Counted from the stretch's first letter, positions 17,792-26,709 are shown. The stretch: 64,000 bases of DNA from Belnapia moabensis DSM 16746 (GCF_000745835.1 NZ_JQKB01000006.1:1-64000); one strand, 5' to 3'. Made by a program: numbers and translations. The notes: generated from the letters alone by a model not told the origin.

Positions 17792-18765
17792 GTTAGCTCC
17801 ACGAACCGCGCCAGCCGCACCGCCGTCTGCCCGGGCATGGTGCGAAGGCTCGGCATCACCAGCAGGCAATCGTCATGCGGCGAGCGGATTTCTGCCTCGC
17901 CGTCGAGGGCGATCAGCGTGTTCCGCCGCTTCACCACCTCGCCGCCACGGAAGGCCTGGACGAAGGCGAAGGATGGGGTGCGGGCCGAGATGGTGCGCGT
18001 CACCTCGGCGAGGCGGGGCTTCGGCGCCGCCGCCCGAACCGGCGCCAGTGCCGGATCGTCAGGTGCCACCATGCCGCTCGCCCGCAGCAGCGCGGTGGCC
18101 GTGGCCTCCATCGTGGCGATCGTCCCCGCCTCCCAATGCGAGCCGGCCTCGACCAGGATCGCGGCGCGCTGGCTCAGCGGCGCATAGTCGATCAGCCGCC
18201 TGCCGCTCGCATGCCCCTCGTCGGAGACGACGAGCGGCGGCACGCCGAGGCTCAGGGCAAGCTCCGCCGCCCGCGCCGAACGCCCGACCAGCATCAGCGG
18301 GTCCGACGGCCAGAGCATGGAATGCAGGTCGAGCAGGATGTCCACGCCGTCGAAGAAGGGCCGCAGCACCCGCGCCCGGCGCAGCTCGGCGGAGCGGCGG
18401 CCGCCCTCCAGCGTCTCCTCGTCCCAGAGGCGGTTCATGTCCTCGTCGAGGAAGCGGCTCGCCGTCGGGTCCGCCGGGTCGAAGCGGGCATAGGCATCGA
18501 CATTGGCGAAGACGAGGGAGAGCCGCCCGCGCACCGGCCGGAGCCCGGCCCGCAGCCAGCGGTCCAGCACCACGGCGCCGGCGATCTCGTTGCCATGCAC
18601 CAGCGCGACCACGGCCACATGCGGCCCCGGCGCCGCGGCGCCGAAGCTCCAGACGCCCGGCAGCACATTGCCGCCAAGGAATGGGCGCAAATCAGGCGCG
18701 GCGATCTGCACCTCGAGGCGCAGCAGGCCGGTGCCGCCCTGGACCGAAGTCGGGGTGCGCGGCAT
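17788..18765 (-). CDS. Succinylglutamate desuccinylase/aspartoacylase family hydrolase
   Basis: M14-like zinc hydrolase that would cleave an acyl-amino acid amide. The zinc motif is VHGNEIAGAVVLDRWL (His and Glu of HGNE), with the third ligand in ILLDLHSMLW. The NVDAYARFDPADPTASRFLDEDMNRLW block is family-typical. A C-terminal beta-rich domain (RTISARTPSFAFVQAFRGGEVVKRRNTLIA) follows. The ATG at 18765 has GGTGGAG 5 bases upstream; an overlapping GTG at 18771 is less likely. It lies 2 bp after the ArgE-like stop, so the two amide hydrolases form an operon. Confidence 0.87.
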   Translation of the reverse strand: MPRTPTSVQGGTGLLRLEVQIAAPDLRPFLGGNVLPGVWSFGAAAPGPHVAVVALVHGNEIAGAVVLDRWLRAGLRPVRGRLSLVFANVDAYARFDPADPTASRFLDEDMNRLWDEETLEGGRRSAELRRARVLRPFFDGVDILLDLHSMLWPSDPLMLVGRSARAAELALSLGVPPLVVSDEGHASGRRLIDYAPLSQRAAILVEAGSHWEAGTIATMEATATALLRASGMVAPDDPALAPVRAAAPKPRLAEVTRTISARTPSFAFVQAFRGGEVVKRRNTLIALDGEAEIRSPHDDCLLVMPSLRTMPGQTAVRLARFVELT

Positions 18766-18767
18766 GC

Positions 18768-19925
18768 TCACTCCACCAGCGTGCCCGCGAGGCGGCCGAG
18801 GAAACCGAGGCAGGATTCGATCTCGCTCTCCGCCACCCATTCCTCCGGCTGATGCGCCTGGGCGATATGCCCGGGCCCACACACGATGGTGGGGATGCCG
18901 GCGCGTTGGTAAACCCCTGCCTCCGTCCCGTAGCTGACGCGGCCGGCGCTGTTGCGCCCGGTCAGCCGCTGCACCAGCAGGGTGAGCGGCGCAGCCTCGG
19001 CCATGTCGAGCGGCGGCAGCACGGAGCGCGGCGCGATGCGCAACTCGGCACCGGGATGCACCGCGCGCAGCGGCGGCATCGCCTCGGTCTCCATGAAGGC
19101 GCGGAATTCGGCTAGCACTGCCTCGGCCTCGTCGCCCGGCACCGTCCGCACCTCGAAGGTCAGCTCGGCACGATCGGGCACGATGTTGAGGATGCTGCCG
19201 GCGCGGAAGGTGCCGACATGCACCGTGGTGAAGGGCGGCTCGAACCCCTCCGCGCGCCGTCCGAGCCTCGCGAACAGCCGCGCGCGGCGGGCAAGAAAGG
19301 CTGCGCCCTCGGCCGCCGCATGCAGCGCATTCGCCGTCTCGGTGGCGCGCGAGGAATGGCCGGAAAGGCCCGTCACCGCGACATCCCAGCTCGCATAGCC
19401 CTTGTGTCCGATCACCGGCGCCATCCCCGTCGGCTCGCCGACGATGCAGCAGCCGGGCAGCGGATCGGGCTCCAATTCCGTCACGAGGCGCCAGGCACCG
19501 GCGGCATTGGTCTCCTCGTCATGCGTCAGCCAGAGATGCACCGGCCGCTGCAACTCCATCGCGGCGAATTCCGGCATCATGGCGATGGCGCAGGCGGCGA
19601 AGCCCTTCATGTCGCTGGTGCCGCGGCCGATCAGCCGGCCGGCCTCGCGCCGCAACCGGAAGGGGTCGGCCTTCCAGTCCTGCCCATCCACCGGCACGCA
19701 ATCGACATGCGCCGAGAGCGCCACGCCGCCGGCCACGCGCGGCCCGACCATGGCATGGAGATTGGCCTTGCGGCCTTCCGCATCCAGCGTGACGCGGCTG
19801 GCGATGCCATGCGCCGCCAGCCACGCCTCCACATCGCGTATCAGATCGAGATTGCTGTTGCGGCTGGTGGTATCGAACCCCACCAGCCGGTCGAGCAGCC
19901 CCAAGGCCTCGCCGAGCTGCGTCAT
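18768..19925 (-). CDS. argE: Acetylornithine deacetylase (ArgE-like, M20 family)
   Basis: Zinc-dependent amidohydrolase of about 385 aa that removes the acetyl group from N-acetylornithine or a similar acyl amino acid. M20 motifs: SAHVDCVPVDGQDW (H73, D75), GRGTSDMKGF (D105), THDEETNAAGAW (E137, E138) and VGEPTGM. The dimerisation domain starts at GHKGYASWDVAVTGLSGHSS. The ATG at 19925 follows GGGAGAC at a proper distance, so the 16 extra residues of the longer frame are excluded. A MlrC-type gene is divergent 65 bp upstream, and an aspartoacylase-like gene follows immediately. The true substrate may not be acetylornithine. Confidence 0.85.
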   Translation of the reverse strand: MTQLGEALGLLDRLVGFDTTSRNSNLDLIRDVEAWLAAHGIASRVTLDAEGRKANLHAMVGPRVAGGVALSAHVDCVPVDGQDWKADPFRLRREAGRLIGRGTSDMKGFAACAIAMMPEFAAMELQRPVHLWLTHDEETNAAGAWRLVTELEPDPLPGCCIVGEPTGMAPVIGHKGYASWDVAVTGLSGHSSRATETANALHAAAEGAAFLARRARLFARLGRRAEGFEPPFTTVHVGTFRAGSILNIVPDRAELTFEVRTVPGDEAEAVLAEFRAFMETEAMPPLRAVHPGAELRIAPRSVLPPLDMAEAAPLTLLVQRLTGRNSAGRVSYGTEAGVYQRAGIPTIVCGPGHIAQAHQPEEWVAESEIESCLGFLGRLAGTLVE

Positions 19926-19990
19926 TCTCTTGTCTCCCACCGTGCATCCTATACGGGGGAGCGGTGCCGGCAAATCCGGGAAGGTTGGAC

Positions 19991-21547
19991 ATGGATCAGG
20001 GCAATGCGCCGCGCATCGCGGTGCTCGGGCTGCATCTCGAGGCGAACGCCTTCGCCCCGCCGACCACGCTCGAGGATTTCGCCCGGCAATGCCTGGCGCA
20101 CGGCGAGGAGATCACGCGCCTCGCCCGCGCCGAGACAAGCCATCTGCCGGCCGAGATTGGCGGCTTCTACCGGCGGATGGATGCGGCCGGGCCCTGGCAG
20201 CCGGTTCCCATCCTCATCGCCGCCGCCCCACCCGGCGGGCCCATCGAGCAGGCGGTGCTGCTCGATTTCCTCGACGAGATCGGCCGCGGCCTCGCCGCCG
20301 CCCTCCCGCTCGACGGCGCCTATATCGCCAGCCACGGCGCCTCCTCCGCCACCGGCGACGAGGACAGCGACGGCACCCTCGCCGCCCTGGTGCGCCGCAT
20401 TCTCGGCCCCGCCGTGCCAGTGGTGTGCAGTCATGACCTTCACTGCAATGTGAGCGAGCGCCTGGTCGATGCCGTCGATGCCCTGGTCGTCTACCGCACC
20501 AACCCGCATGTCGACATGGTCGAGCGCGCCGCCGACTGCGCCGACCTGCTGCGCGAGATGCTGGGCGGGACGCGGATGGCGAGGGCCTTCCGTCGCCTGC
20601 CGCTGACCCCACCCTCCGTCACCCTGCTGACCGCTGCCGGCCCCTATGCCGAGGCCATCCAGGCGGCCGAGGCGCTGATGCGGGCGGACCGTCGTATCGC
20701 CAATGCCTCGGTCGCCGCCGGCTTCGTCTTCTCCGACCTGCCGAAATGCGGAATGACGGTGACCGTCACCACCCGCGACGGCGATGCCGCAACCGCCGAG
20801 GCCGCGGCACAATCCCTCGCCGACCGGGTCTGGGCCGACCATCCCCGCTACCGCCGTGACCTGACCCCGCTCGACGAAGCGGTGCGGATGGCGGTCGCGG
20901 CGGGCGAAGGCCGGGCGCCGCCCGTCCTGCTCGCCGATGTCGCCGACAATCCGGGCGGCGGCGGGCGCGGCAGCACCACCTTCATCCTGCGCGCCCTGCA
21001 CGAGGCCGGTGCGGCGGGCGCCGCCGCCGGCGTGCTGGTCGACCCTGCCCTGGCTGCCGAAGCGCATGCGCTCGGCGAGGGCGCGGAATTCGAGGCCGTT
21101 TTCAACCGAGTGGAGAGCGAGTTCAGCCGCCGCTTCGCCGCCCCCGCTCGGGTCCTGGCATTGCGCGACGGGCAGGGGCTCGGCCGGCGCGGCATCCTGG
21201 CCGGGCGGCAATTCGATCTCGGCCCCTCGGCACTGCTGGAGCTCAGCGGCTCCGGCCTGCGGGTCGTCGTCGGCTCGCTCCGCCGCCAGCTCGCCGAGCC
21301 ACGCATGCTGGAGATGCATGGCATCGACATCGCCACCCTGCGCTGCCTCGTGGTGAAGAGCCGCGGCCATTTCCGCGCCGGCTTCGACGAGCATTTCCCC
21401 GACGAGCGGATCATCGAGGTCGATGTCCCTGGCCTCACCAGCCCGGTGCTGGCGAATTTCGCCTGGCGGCGCCTGCCCCGGCCGGTCTTCCCGATCGATG
21501 CCGGGGTACGCTACGGCTCGACCATCCCGCCGACCCAGTCGCAGTAG
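19991..21547 (+). CDS. M81-family metallopeptidase (MlrC/microcystinase C-like)
   Basis: 518 residues with the MlrC layout: an N-terminal DUF1485 domain (RIAVLGLHLEANAFAPPTTLEDF, PVPILIAAAPPGGPIEQAVLLDF, DGAYIASHGASSATGDEDSDG, CSHDLHCNVSERLVDAVDALVVYRTNPHVDM) and a C-terminal domain (VLLADVADNPGGGGRGSTTFILRAL, LRCLVVKSRGHFRAGFDEHF). Candidate metal ligands are the histidines of SHDLHCN and NPHVDM. MlrC degrades linearised microcystin products, but relatives in other bacteria act on unknown small amides. A Shine-Dalgarno (GGAAGG) precedes the ATG at 19991. The last 37 bp overlap the convergent metallo-beta-lactamase-fold gene. Confidence 0.88.
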   Translation: MDQGNAPRIAVLGLHLEANAFAPPTTLEDFARQCLAHGEEITRLARAETSHLPAEIGGFYRRMDAAGPWQPVPILIAAAPPGGPIEQAVLLDFLDEIGRGLAAALPLDGAYIASHGASSATGDEDSDGTLAALVRRILGPAVPVVCSHDLHCNVSERLVDAVDALVVYRTNPHVDMVERAADCADLLREMLGGTRMARAFRRLPLTPPSVTLLTAAGPYAEAIQAAEALMRADRRIANASVAAGFVFSDLPKCGMTVTVTTRDGDAATAEAAAQSLADRVWADHPRYRRDLTPLDEAVRMAVAAGEGRAPPVLLADVADNPGGGGRGSTTFILRALHEAGAAGAAAGVLVDPALAAEAHALGEGAEFEAVFNRVESEFSRRFAAPARVLALRDGQGLGRRGILAGRQFDLGPSALLELSGSGLRVVVGSLRRQLAEPRMLEMHGIDIATLRCLVVKSRGHFRAGFDEHFPDERIIEVDVPGLTSPVLANFAWRRLPRPVFPIDAGVRYGSTIPPTQSQ

Positions 21548-22320
21548 CGCTCCGCCGAACGGGCCAGCGCCGCCTTCGCGCCCGTCACGATCTCCCGCTC
21601 ATGGAAGGCGCCGTAGATGGCGTCGAAGCCGAGGCGGTCGCAATAATGCGCCATCCGCCGCACCTCGGCCGGCGGCAGCGGGATCAGGCAGGGGTAGCTT
21701 CGCATGAAGCCCAGATGCCGCCGGTCCGGCAGCACTTGCAGGATGTCGCCCGAGAGCAGCGCCCCCTCCCCGGCCGACCAATGGGCGACCGCGCCGCCGG
21801 CGAAATGCCCGCCGAGCCGGTGCAGCGTCAGGCCCGGCAGCACCGGCTGCGCATCCCCCTCCCAGAAGCGGAGGCAGGGGTCGGGCCGCATCACGTGCTG
21901 CCGGTCATCGGCATGCAGCCAGACCGGCACCCCGAAGGTCCGGCCCCATTCCACCATGGTCGAGTAGTAGTGCGGATGGCTGATGGCGACCCCCGTCAGG
22001 CCGCCGAGCCCCTGGCTGATCGCCTCCGTCGCCTCGTCGAGCAGGGCGACGCAATCCCAGAGCAGGTTTCCCCCTGGCGTCTGCACCAGCAGCGCCCGCT
22101 GACCGATGCCGAAGGCTGGCACCGTCTGCACCGCGAGCAGATTCGGCGCCAACTGCCGCCAGGCATTGCTGTGGCCGCCGCGGATCGCCTCCAGCGTCGT
22201 CCAGGACTGGCCGCGCGCCGGGACGAACTGCCGCTCATCCTCGCAGATCGGGCAATGCGCAGGCGGCGCCGCACTCTCGGCGAACTGGACGGCGCAGGCC
22301 TGGCAGATGAAATGCGGCAT
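21511..22320 (-). CDS. Metallo-beta-lactamase-fold protein with N-terminal zinc ribbon
   Basis: The first 30 residues carry two CxxC pairs (FICQACAVQF and HCPICEDERQF), a rubredoxin-like zinc ribbon. An MBL-fold domain follows (LLVQTPGGNLLWDCVALLDEATEAI). The usual HxHxDH ligand motif reads SHPHYYSTMVEWGRTF, so the Asp and last His are replaced. A later His (LGGHFAGGAVAHW) and Asp (LSGDILQVLPD) remain. It may bind a single metal or have changed chemistry. I have seen this SHPHYYSTMVEW version as a recurrent subgroup. 269 aa. It precedes the DsbA-like gene's stop by 4 bp on the same strand. Confidence 0.8.
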   Translation of the reverse strand: MPHFICQACAVQFAESAAPPAHCPICEDERQFVPARGQSWTTLEAIRGGHSNAWRQLAPNLLAVQTVPAFGIGQRALLVQTPGGNLLWDCVALLDEATEAISQGLGGLTGVAISHPHYYSTMVEWGRTFGVPVWLHADDRQHVMRPDPCLRFWEGDAQPVLPGLTLHRLGGHFAGGAVAHWSAGEGALLSGDILQVLPDRRHLGFMRSYPCLIPLPPAEVRRMAHYCDRLGFDAIYGAFHEREIVTGAKAALARSAERYCDWVGGMVEP

Positions 22321-22324
22321 CGCC

Positions 22325-23053
22325 TCAGCCTCCCCGTCGCGCCTCCGCCACCATCCGCTCCAGCGTGGCGAGGTCGACCGCGCCCGGCACCAGCGCCTCG
22401 CCGATGACCAGCGCCGGCGTGCCCTCGATCCGCAGCGCCTGGGCGAGGCGGATATTGCCGTTCAGCCGCGCCTGGATGCCGGCATCGTCCATGTCCCGCC
22501 GCAGCCGCGCCCAGTCGAGCCCGGCCCGCTCCGCCTCGCGCCGCAGCACGGTTTCGGAGGGCTCCTCGCGCAGCTTCATCAGGGCATCGTGCAGCTCGGC
22601 ATACCTGCCCTGGCGCTGCGCGGCGATCAGCGCACGGCTGGCCAGCACGCTGCTCGGGCCGAGGATCGGCAGGTCCTTCAGCACCAGCCGCACGTCGCGC
22701 TGGCGGCGCAGCAGCTGCTCCATCGCCGGCTGCATCTGCTTGCAGTAGCCGCAGCGGACATCGAAGAACTCGACGATGGTGACAGCGCCCTGCGGGTTGC
22801 CTTTCACCGGGTCCGCCGGGTCGCGGAACAGCGCCTCGCCCTGGCTGGCGATGGCCTGGCGCACCGCGCCTGCGCGCTCGCTCTGCTCCGCCTGGTCCGC
22901 CGCCGCCATGGCGTCGCGGAGGATGGTCGGGTCCCGCACCAGCGCCTCGCGCAGGATGGTGACGATCTCCCGCCGCTGCTCGGGCGTGAAGCCCTGCGCC
23001 ACGGCGGTGCCCACCAGGCCGAGGGCCATCAGGACAACGAGGATACGTTTCAA
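22325..23053 (-). CDS. DsbA-family thioredoxin-fold protein (periplasmic)
   Basis: A secreted thiol-disulfide protein: the signal peptide MKRILVVLMALGLVGTAVAQ is followed by a helical N-terminal extension (residues 22-78, rich in Glu, Arg and Ala). The thioredoxin fold begins VTIVEFFDVRCGYCKQMQPAMEQLL, with active-site C101-G-Y-C104. The cis-Pro loop is IEGTPALVIGEALVPG. The layout (N-terminal helical extension plus CGYC) matches the Com1/ScsC-like branch of alphaproteobacterial DsbA proteins, which often act as disulfide isomerases or oxidases. No DsbB or DsbD is in the window. Confidence 0.9.
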   Translation of the reverse strand: MKRILVVLMALGLVGTAVAQGFTPEQRREIVTILREALVRDPTILRDAMAAADQAEQSERAGAVRQAIASQGEALFRDPADPVKGNPQGAVTIVEFFDVRCGYCKQMQPAMEQLLRRQRDVRLVLKDLPILGPSSVLASRALIAAQRQGRYAELHDALMKLREEPSETVLRREAERAGLDWARLRRDMDDAGIQARLNGNIRLAQALRIEGTPALVIGEALVPGAVDLATLERMVAEARRGG

Positions 23054-23216
23054 ACCGACGGCCTCCCGAGGATCGGAGCCAGTCTAGCCCGGCATTCCGG
23101 AATCAACACCGGTTGCCGCTGATGACGAAGGCGTTTATGGCCGCGCCTGGATCAGCGCGGCGCGCGGGGGCCGGGTTCGGCCCCGCGCCGCCTCGGCAGG
23201 GGGACCAGACGGCAGC

Positions 23217-24674
23217 ATGACCACCAGCGCCAGCGGCTTCAGGCGGGCCAGGTTCCTCCTGCTGGCCGCCGCCCTCGCCCTCCCCGGCTGCGGCACGGTG
23301 AACAATCTCCTCTCCCCTATCATGGGCGGCGGCCCGCCGGCCGGTGCGCCCGGCTTCGTCCGCGGCTTCCTTGGCGGCGTGGCGACGGAGGATCCTGCAG
23401 CGGCGCTCATCGCCCGCAACGTGCTGGCCTCCGGTGGCACGGCGACGGATGCGGCCGTCGCGGCCGGCTTCGCCCTCGCCGTCACCCTGCCCTCCCGCGC
23501 CGGGCTCGGCGGCGGCGGCGCCTGTCTGTCCTTCGACCCCGCCAAGGGCGCCACCGAGGCGGTACTCTTCCTCCCCGGCAGCCGCGCCGGGGTGCCGGCC
23601 GGGGCCGACCGGCCGGCGGCGGTGCCGCTGCTCGCCCGCGGCCTCTTCGGCCTCCACACCCGCAACCCGGGCCGGCCCTTCGAGGAGCTGATGGCCCCGG
23701 CCGAGCAGCTCGCCCGCTTCGGCACGGAGGTCAGCCGCGGCCTCGCCAACGACCTCGCCGCCGTCTCCGGCCCGCTCTTCGCCGATCCTGGCGCGCGGGC
23801 GGTCTTCGCCCGGCCGGACGGACAGCCGAAGGGCGCAGGCGAGACGATGGTCCAGCCGGAACTCGCCGGCACGCTCGGCCAGCTCCGCACCGCTGGCGTC
23901 GGCGACCTGCATCAGGGGAGCCTCGCCCGACGGCTGGAGGTCGCCTCCCGCACCGCTGGCGGCAACCTGACGCTGGACGAGCTGCGCACCGGCCTGCCCA
24001 ACCTCGTCAACCCGATCGAGCTGCCGGCCCGCAACGGCGACCGCCTCGCCTTCCTGCCGCCCCCGGCCGATGGCGGGCTGGCCGCCGCCGCCACCTTCGT
24101 CGCGCTCCAGGGCGGGGCGAACCTCAACGATGCCGCCCGCCGTGGCCTCGCCGCCGCCTCCGCCTGGCGCCAAGGAGGCGGCGATGCGCGCGCCATCCTC
24201 GCCGCCACCAGCCTGCCGGCCGCCGAGCCGGGGCCGGTCGGTGCCTCCACCGGCCTCGTCGTCTTCGACCGCAGCGGCAACGCGGTGAGCTGCGCCTTCA
24301 CCGTGAACAACCTATTCGGTACCGGGCGGATGGTGCCTGGCTTCGGCTTCCTGATGGCGCCGGCGCCGAATATCGGCCAAGTGCGGCCACCGCTGCTCTC
24401 GGCGGCGCTGGCCTACAACCCGAACATCAAGAGCTTCCGGCTCGCCGCCGCGGCCTCTGGGCAGGAGGCGGCGCCGGCTGGCGTGGCCGGGCCCGTGGCG
24501 CTTCAGCTGCTGCGCTCCGCCGCGCCCAGGGACGCCATCGAGGGCGGCTCGCCGGAGCCCGCGCGGACCCAGCTCGCCGTCTGCCCGAACTACCTGCCGG
24601 GCTACCCGGACCGCTGCTCCATCGTCACCGACCCACGCGGCGCCGGCGTCGCGCTGGGCGCCATCGACCGGTAG
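23217..24674 (+). CDS. Gamma-glutamyltransferase-like lipoprotein with altered nucleophile
   Basis: Exported lipoprotein (LLLAAALALPGCG; lipid Cys at 25) with a gamma-glutamyltranspeptidase fold. Residues 52-102 (GGVATEDPAAALIARNVLASGGTATDAAVAAGFAL then PSRAGLGGGGACLSF) match the GGT large subunit. The autoprocessing/nucleophile site, usually TTHxSVxD, reads ASTGLVVFD: the Thr nucleophile aligns with S344, the next Thr is kept and the His is Gly. The small-subunit part continues GNAVSCAFTVNNLFGTG and GFGFLMAPAPN. At 485 aa it is shorter than typical GGT (about 570). It may be a Ser-nucleophile variant or an inactive relative. The aminotransferase gene starts 4 bp after it. Confidence 0.8.
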   Translation: MTTSASGFRRARFLLLAAALALPGCGTVNNLLSPIMGGGPPAGAPGFVRGFLGGVATEDPAAALIARNVLASGGTATDAAVAAGFALAVTLPSRAGLGGGGACLSFDPAKGATEAVLFLPGSRAGVPAGADRPAAVPLLARGLFGLHTRNPGRPFEELMAPAEQLARFGTEVSRGLANDLAAVSGPLFADPGARAVFARPDGQPKGAGETMVQPELAGTLGQLRTAGVGDLHQGSLARRLEVASRTAGGNLTLDELRTGLPNLVNPIELPARNGDRLAFLPPPADGGLAAAATFVALQGGANLNDAARRGLAAASAWRQGGGDARAILAATSLPAAEPGPVGASTGLVVFDRSGNAVSCAFTVNNLFGTGRMVPGFGFLMAPAPNIGQVRPPLLSAALAYNPNIKSFRLAAAASGQEAAPAGVAGPVALQLLRSAAPRDAIEGGSPEPARTQLAVCPNYLPGYPDRCSIVTDPRGAGVALGAIDR

Positions 24675-24678
24675 CGCC

Positions 24679-25860
24679 ATGCCCCTCAAGGTCGGCCGCG
24701 GGGCCGCGGCACCGCCCTTCCTGGTGATGGATGTCATCGCCGCCGCCAATGCGCGGGCGGCGGTGCTGCCGCAGGGCGCCTTCGCGGACGGGCTCGGCAT
24801 CCTCCGGATGGAGGTCGGCCAGCCCGGCACCGGCGCCCCACGCGGCGCGGCCGAGGCGGTGGTGGCGGCGCTCGAGGCCGGGGCACCCATGGGCTACACG
24901 GAAGCCTTCGGCCTCCGCTCGCTCCGTGAGCGCATCTCGGCGCATTACACCGAGCGATATGGCGCCGCGGTGCCGGCGGAGCGCATCGCGGTGACGGTCG
25001 GCGCCTCGGGCGCCTTCCCGCTGGCCTTCCTCGCCGCCTTCGACCCGGGCGATGCGGTGGCGATGGCGGCGCCCTACTACCCGCCCTATGTCAACATCCT
25101 GACCGCCCTCGGCATGCGGCCGCAGATCCTGCCCTGCGATGCCTCCACCCGCTGGCAGCCGACGCTCGCCATGCTGGAGGCGCTCGACCCCCGGCCCGCC
25201 GGGCTGATCCTCGCCAGCCCCTGCAACCCGGCCGGGACCATGCTGCCGGCCGAGGAGTTCATCGCCATCGGCCGCTGGTGCGAGGCGGAGGGGGTGCGGC
25301 TGATCTCGGACGAGATCTACCACGGCCTGACCTACGGCACCATCGAGGAGCGGACGGCCGCCGCCCATTCCTCCAGCGCCGTGGTGGTCAACAGCTTCTC
25401 CAAGTACTTCTCGATGACCGGCTGGCGCATCGGCTGGCTGGTCCTGCCGGAGGACCTGGTCCGTCCGGTCGAATGCCTGGCGCAGAACCTCTTCATCAAT
25501 GCGCCCCACGTCGCCCAGGTCGCCGCCGAGGCCGCCTTCGCCTGCCGGCCGGAGCTGGAGGCCAACCTCGCCCGCTATGCCCGCAACCGTGCTGCACTGC
25601 TGGCCGGCCTGCCCGCGGTGGGGCTCGACCAGCTCTCGCCGGCGGACGGCGCCTTCTATCTCTGGGCGGATATCGGCCACCTGACCAATGACAGCCCGGA
25701 ATTCTGCCGCCGCCTGCTCGCCGAGGCCGGCATCGCGGCGACGCCCGGCGTCGATTTCGACGCGGATCGGGGCGGGCGCTTCCTCCGACTTTCCTACTGC
25801 GGACCGGAGGCGGCGATGGCGGCCGCCCCGGCGCGGATTGCCCGCTTCCTAAGGCCGTAA
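24679..25860 (+). CDS. Pyridoxal-phosphate-dependent class I/II aminotransferase
   Basis: Aspartate-aminotransferase-fold enzyme of 393 aa. The PLP-binding lysine is in SFSKYFSMTGWRIGWLVLP. Other family blocks are GYTEAFGLRSLRERIS, VTVGASGAFPLAFLAAFDPGD, PYYPPYVNILTALG, LASPCNPAGTMLPAEEF and ISDEIYHGLTYG, plus the C-terminal Arg region GGRFLRLSYCG that holds the substrate carboxylate. The sequence resembles the broad alphaproteobacterial group annotated as aspartate/aromatic aminotransferases; the amino donor cannot be told. It follows the GGT-like gene with a 4-bp gap, so they are co-transcribed; together they could salvage glutamyl compounds. Confidence 0.9.
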   Translation: MPLKVGRGAAAPPFLVMDVIAAANARAAVLPQGAFADGLGILRMEVGQPGTGAPRGAAEAVVAALEAGAPMGYTEAFGLRSLRERISAHYTERYGAAVPAERIAVTVGASGAFPLAFLAAFDPGDAVAMAAPYYPPYVNILTALGMRPQILPCDASTRWQPTLAMLEALDPRPAGLILASPCNPAGTMLPAEEFIAIGRWCEAEGVRLISDEIYHGLTYGTIEERTAAAHSSSAVVVNSFSKYFSMTGWRIGWLVLPEDLVRPVECLAQNLFINAPHVAQVAAEAAFACRPELEANLARYARNRAALLAGLPAVGLDQLSPADGAFYLWADIGHLTNDSPEFCRRLLAEAGIAATPGVDFDADRGGRFLRLSYCGPEAAMAAAPARIARFLRP

Positions 25861-25967
25861 CACTTCCCTGTGGTTCCGTGACTGAATATTATCCAATAAG
25901 TTGATAAAACCCTAACCCTGTGATCCTTCCGGCATGAGGTGCGTCCCGCAGCCGAAACCGGTGCATC

Positions 25968-26705
25968 ATGGGGAATTCGCATGCCAGGCCTGTTCCGCAG
26001 CCTCGTCATCTGGGAATGGTGCTCGGCATCCTGTTCGCCCCCGCCCTGGCCGGGGCACAGACGACCATAGCGACGCCTGCCTGCGTCCGGAGCTGCGGAG
26101 CCGCCACCCCCACTATCCGCGCCAATCCGGCACCGCTACAGGCCTGCCTGATCCGCTGCGTCGCCGGCCAGGCCTTCCAGCGCAGCGGCGGGCAGACCGC
26201 CTTCGCCGGCCGCAGCGTGCCGGCCAATGACCCGAATTACGCCGCGTTGCGCGGCCCGACCGGGCAACGACTCGCCTCGATCGGCAGCGGCCCCTACACG
26301 CCGCAGGTGCGTGGCCTCGCCGCCGTGCCGGTGCCGCCGGCCCATGGCGCGGGTGGGCGGAGCGGCGCCGTCTATCTAGCCCCGGCCCCCAGCGGCAGCT
26401 TCGGCCTCACCTATGGCATGGCCGACCGCATCGCCGCCCATGGCCAGGCGGAGCGGCGCTGCCAGGCGCAAGGCACCGCCTGCCGCCTCGCCCTGGAATT
26501 CGCCGACCGCTGCGGCGCTGTGGCGCAGGCGCGGCGGAGCAACGGGCTGGTGCGCACCGCCGACCCGAGCACCTACACCATCACCTTCGCCGCCGGCGGC
26601 TCCGGCCCGACCCGCGAGGCGGCGGAGAGCCACGCGATGACCAGCTGTGGCAACCGCGACCGCAGCGCCGCCTGCGAAATCGTCGCCAGCGGCTGCGGCG
26701 GCTGA
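25968..26705 (+). CDS. Secreted DUF4189-like domain protein
   Basis: An exported protein of about 245 aa. The N-terminus (RHLGMVLGILFAPALAGAQT) looks like a signal sequence with cleavage near residue 31, followed by Cys pairs (PACVRSCGAA, ACLIRCVAG). The C-terminal 100 residues (FGLTYGMADRIAAHGQAERRC, GTACRLALEFADRCGAVAQARR, TREAAESHAMTSCGNR, CEIVASGC) match the DUF4189 pattern of repeated short helices with disulfide-forming Cys. The function of DUF4189 is unknown. The ATG at 25968 is the only start in frame that keeps the signal. The 107 bp upstream are AT-rich for this genome and probably hold the promoter. Confidence 0.72.
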   Translation: MGNSHARPVPQPRHLGMVLGILFAPALAGAQTTIATPACVRSCGAATPTIRANPAPLQACLIRCVAGQAFQRSGGQTAFAGRSVPANDPNYAALRGPTGQRLASIGSGPYTPQVRGLAAVPVPPAHGAGGRSGAVYLAPAPSGSFGLTYGMADRIAAHGQAERRCQAQGTACRLALEFADRCGAVAQARRSNGLVRTADPSTYTITFAAGGSGPTREAAESHAMTSCGNRDRSAACEIVASGCGG

Positions 26706-26709
26706 CCCT

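Noticed and set aside
19926-19990. An operator in the argE/mlrC divergent gap
   Set aside because: Only 65 bp and no clear symmetric element could be seen.
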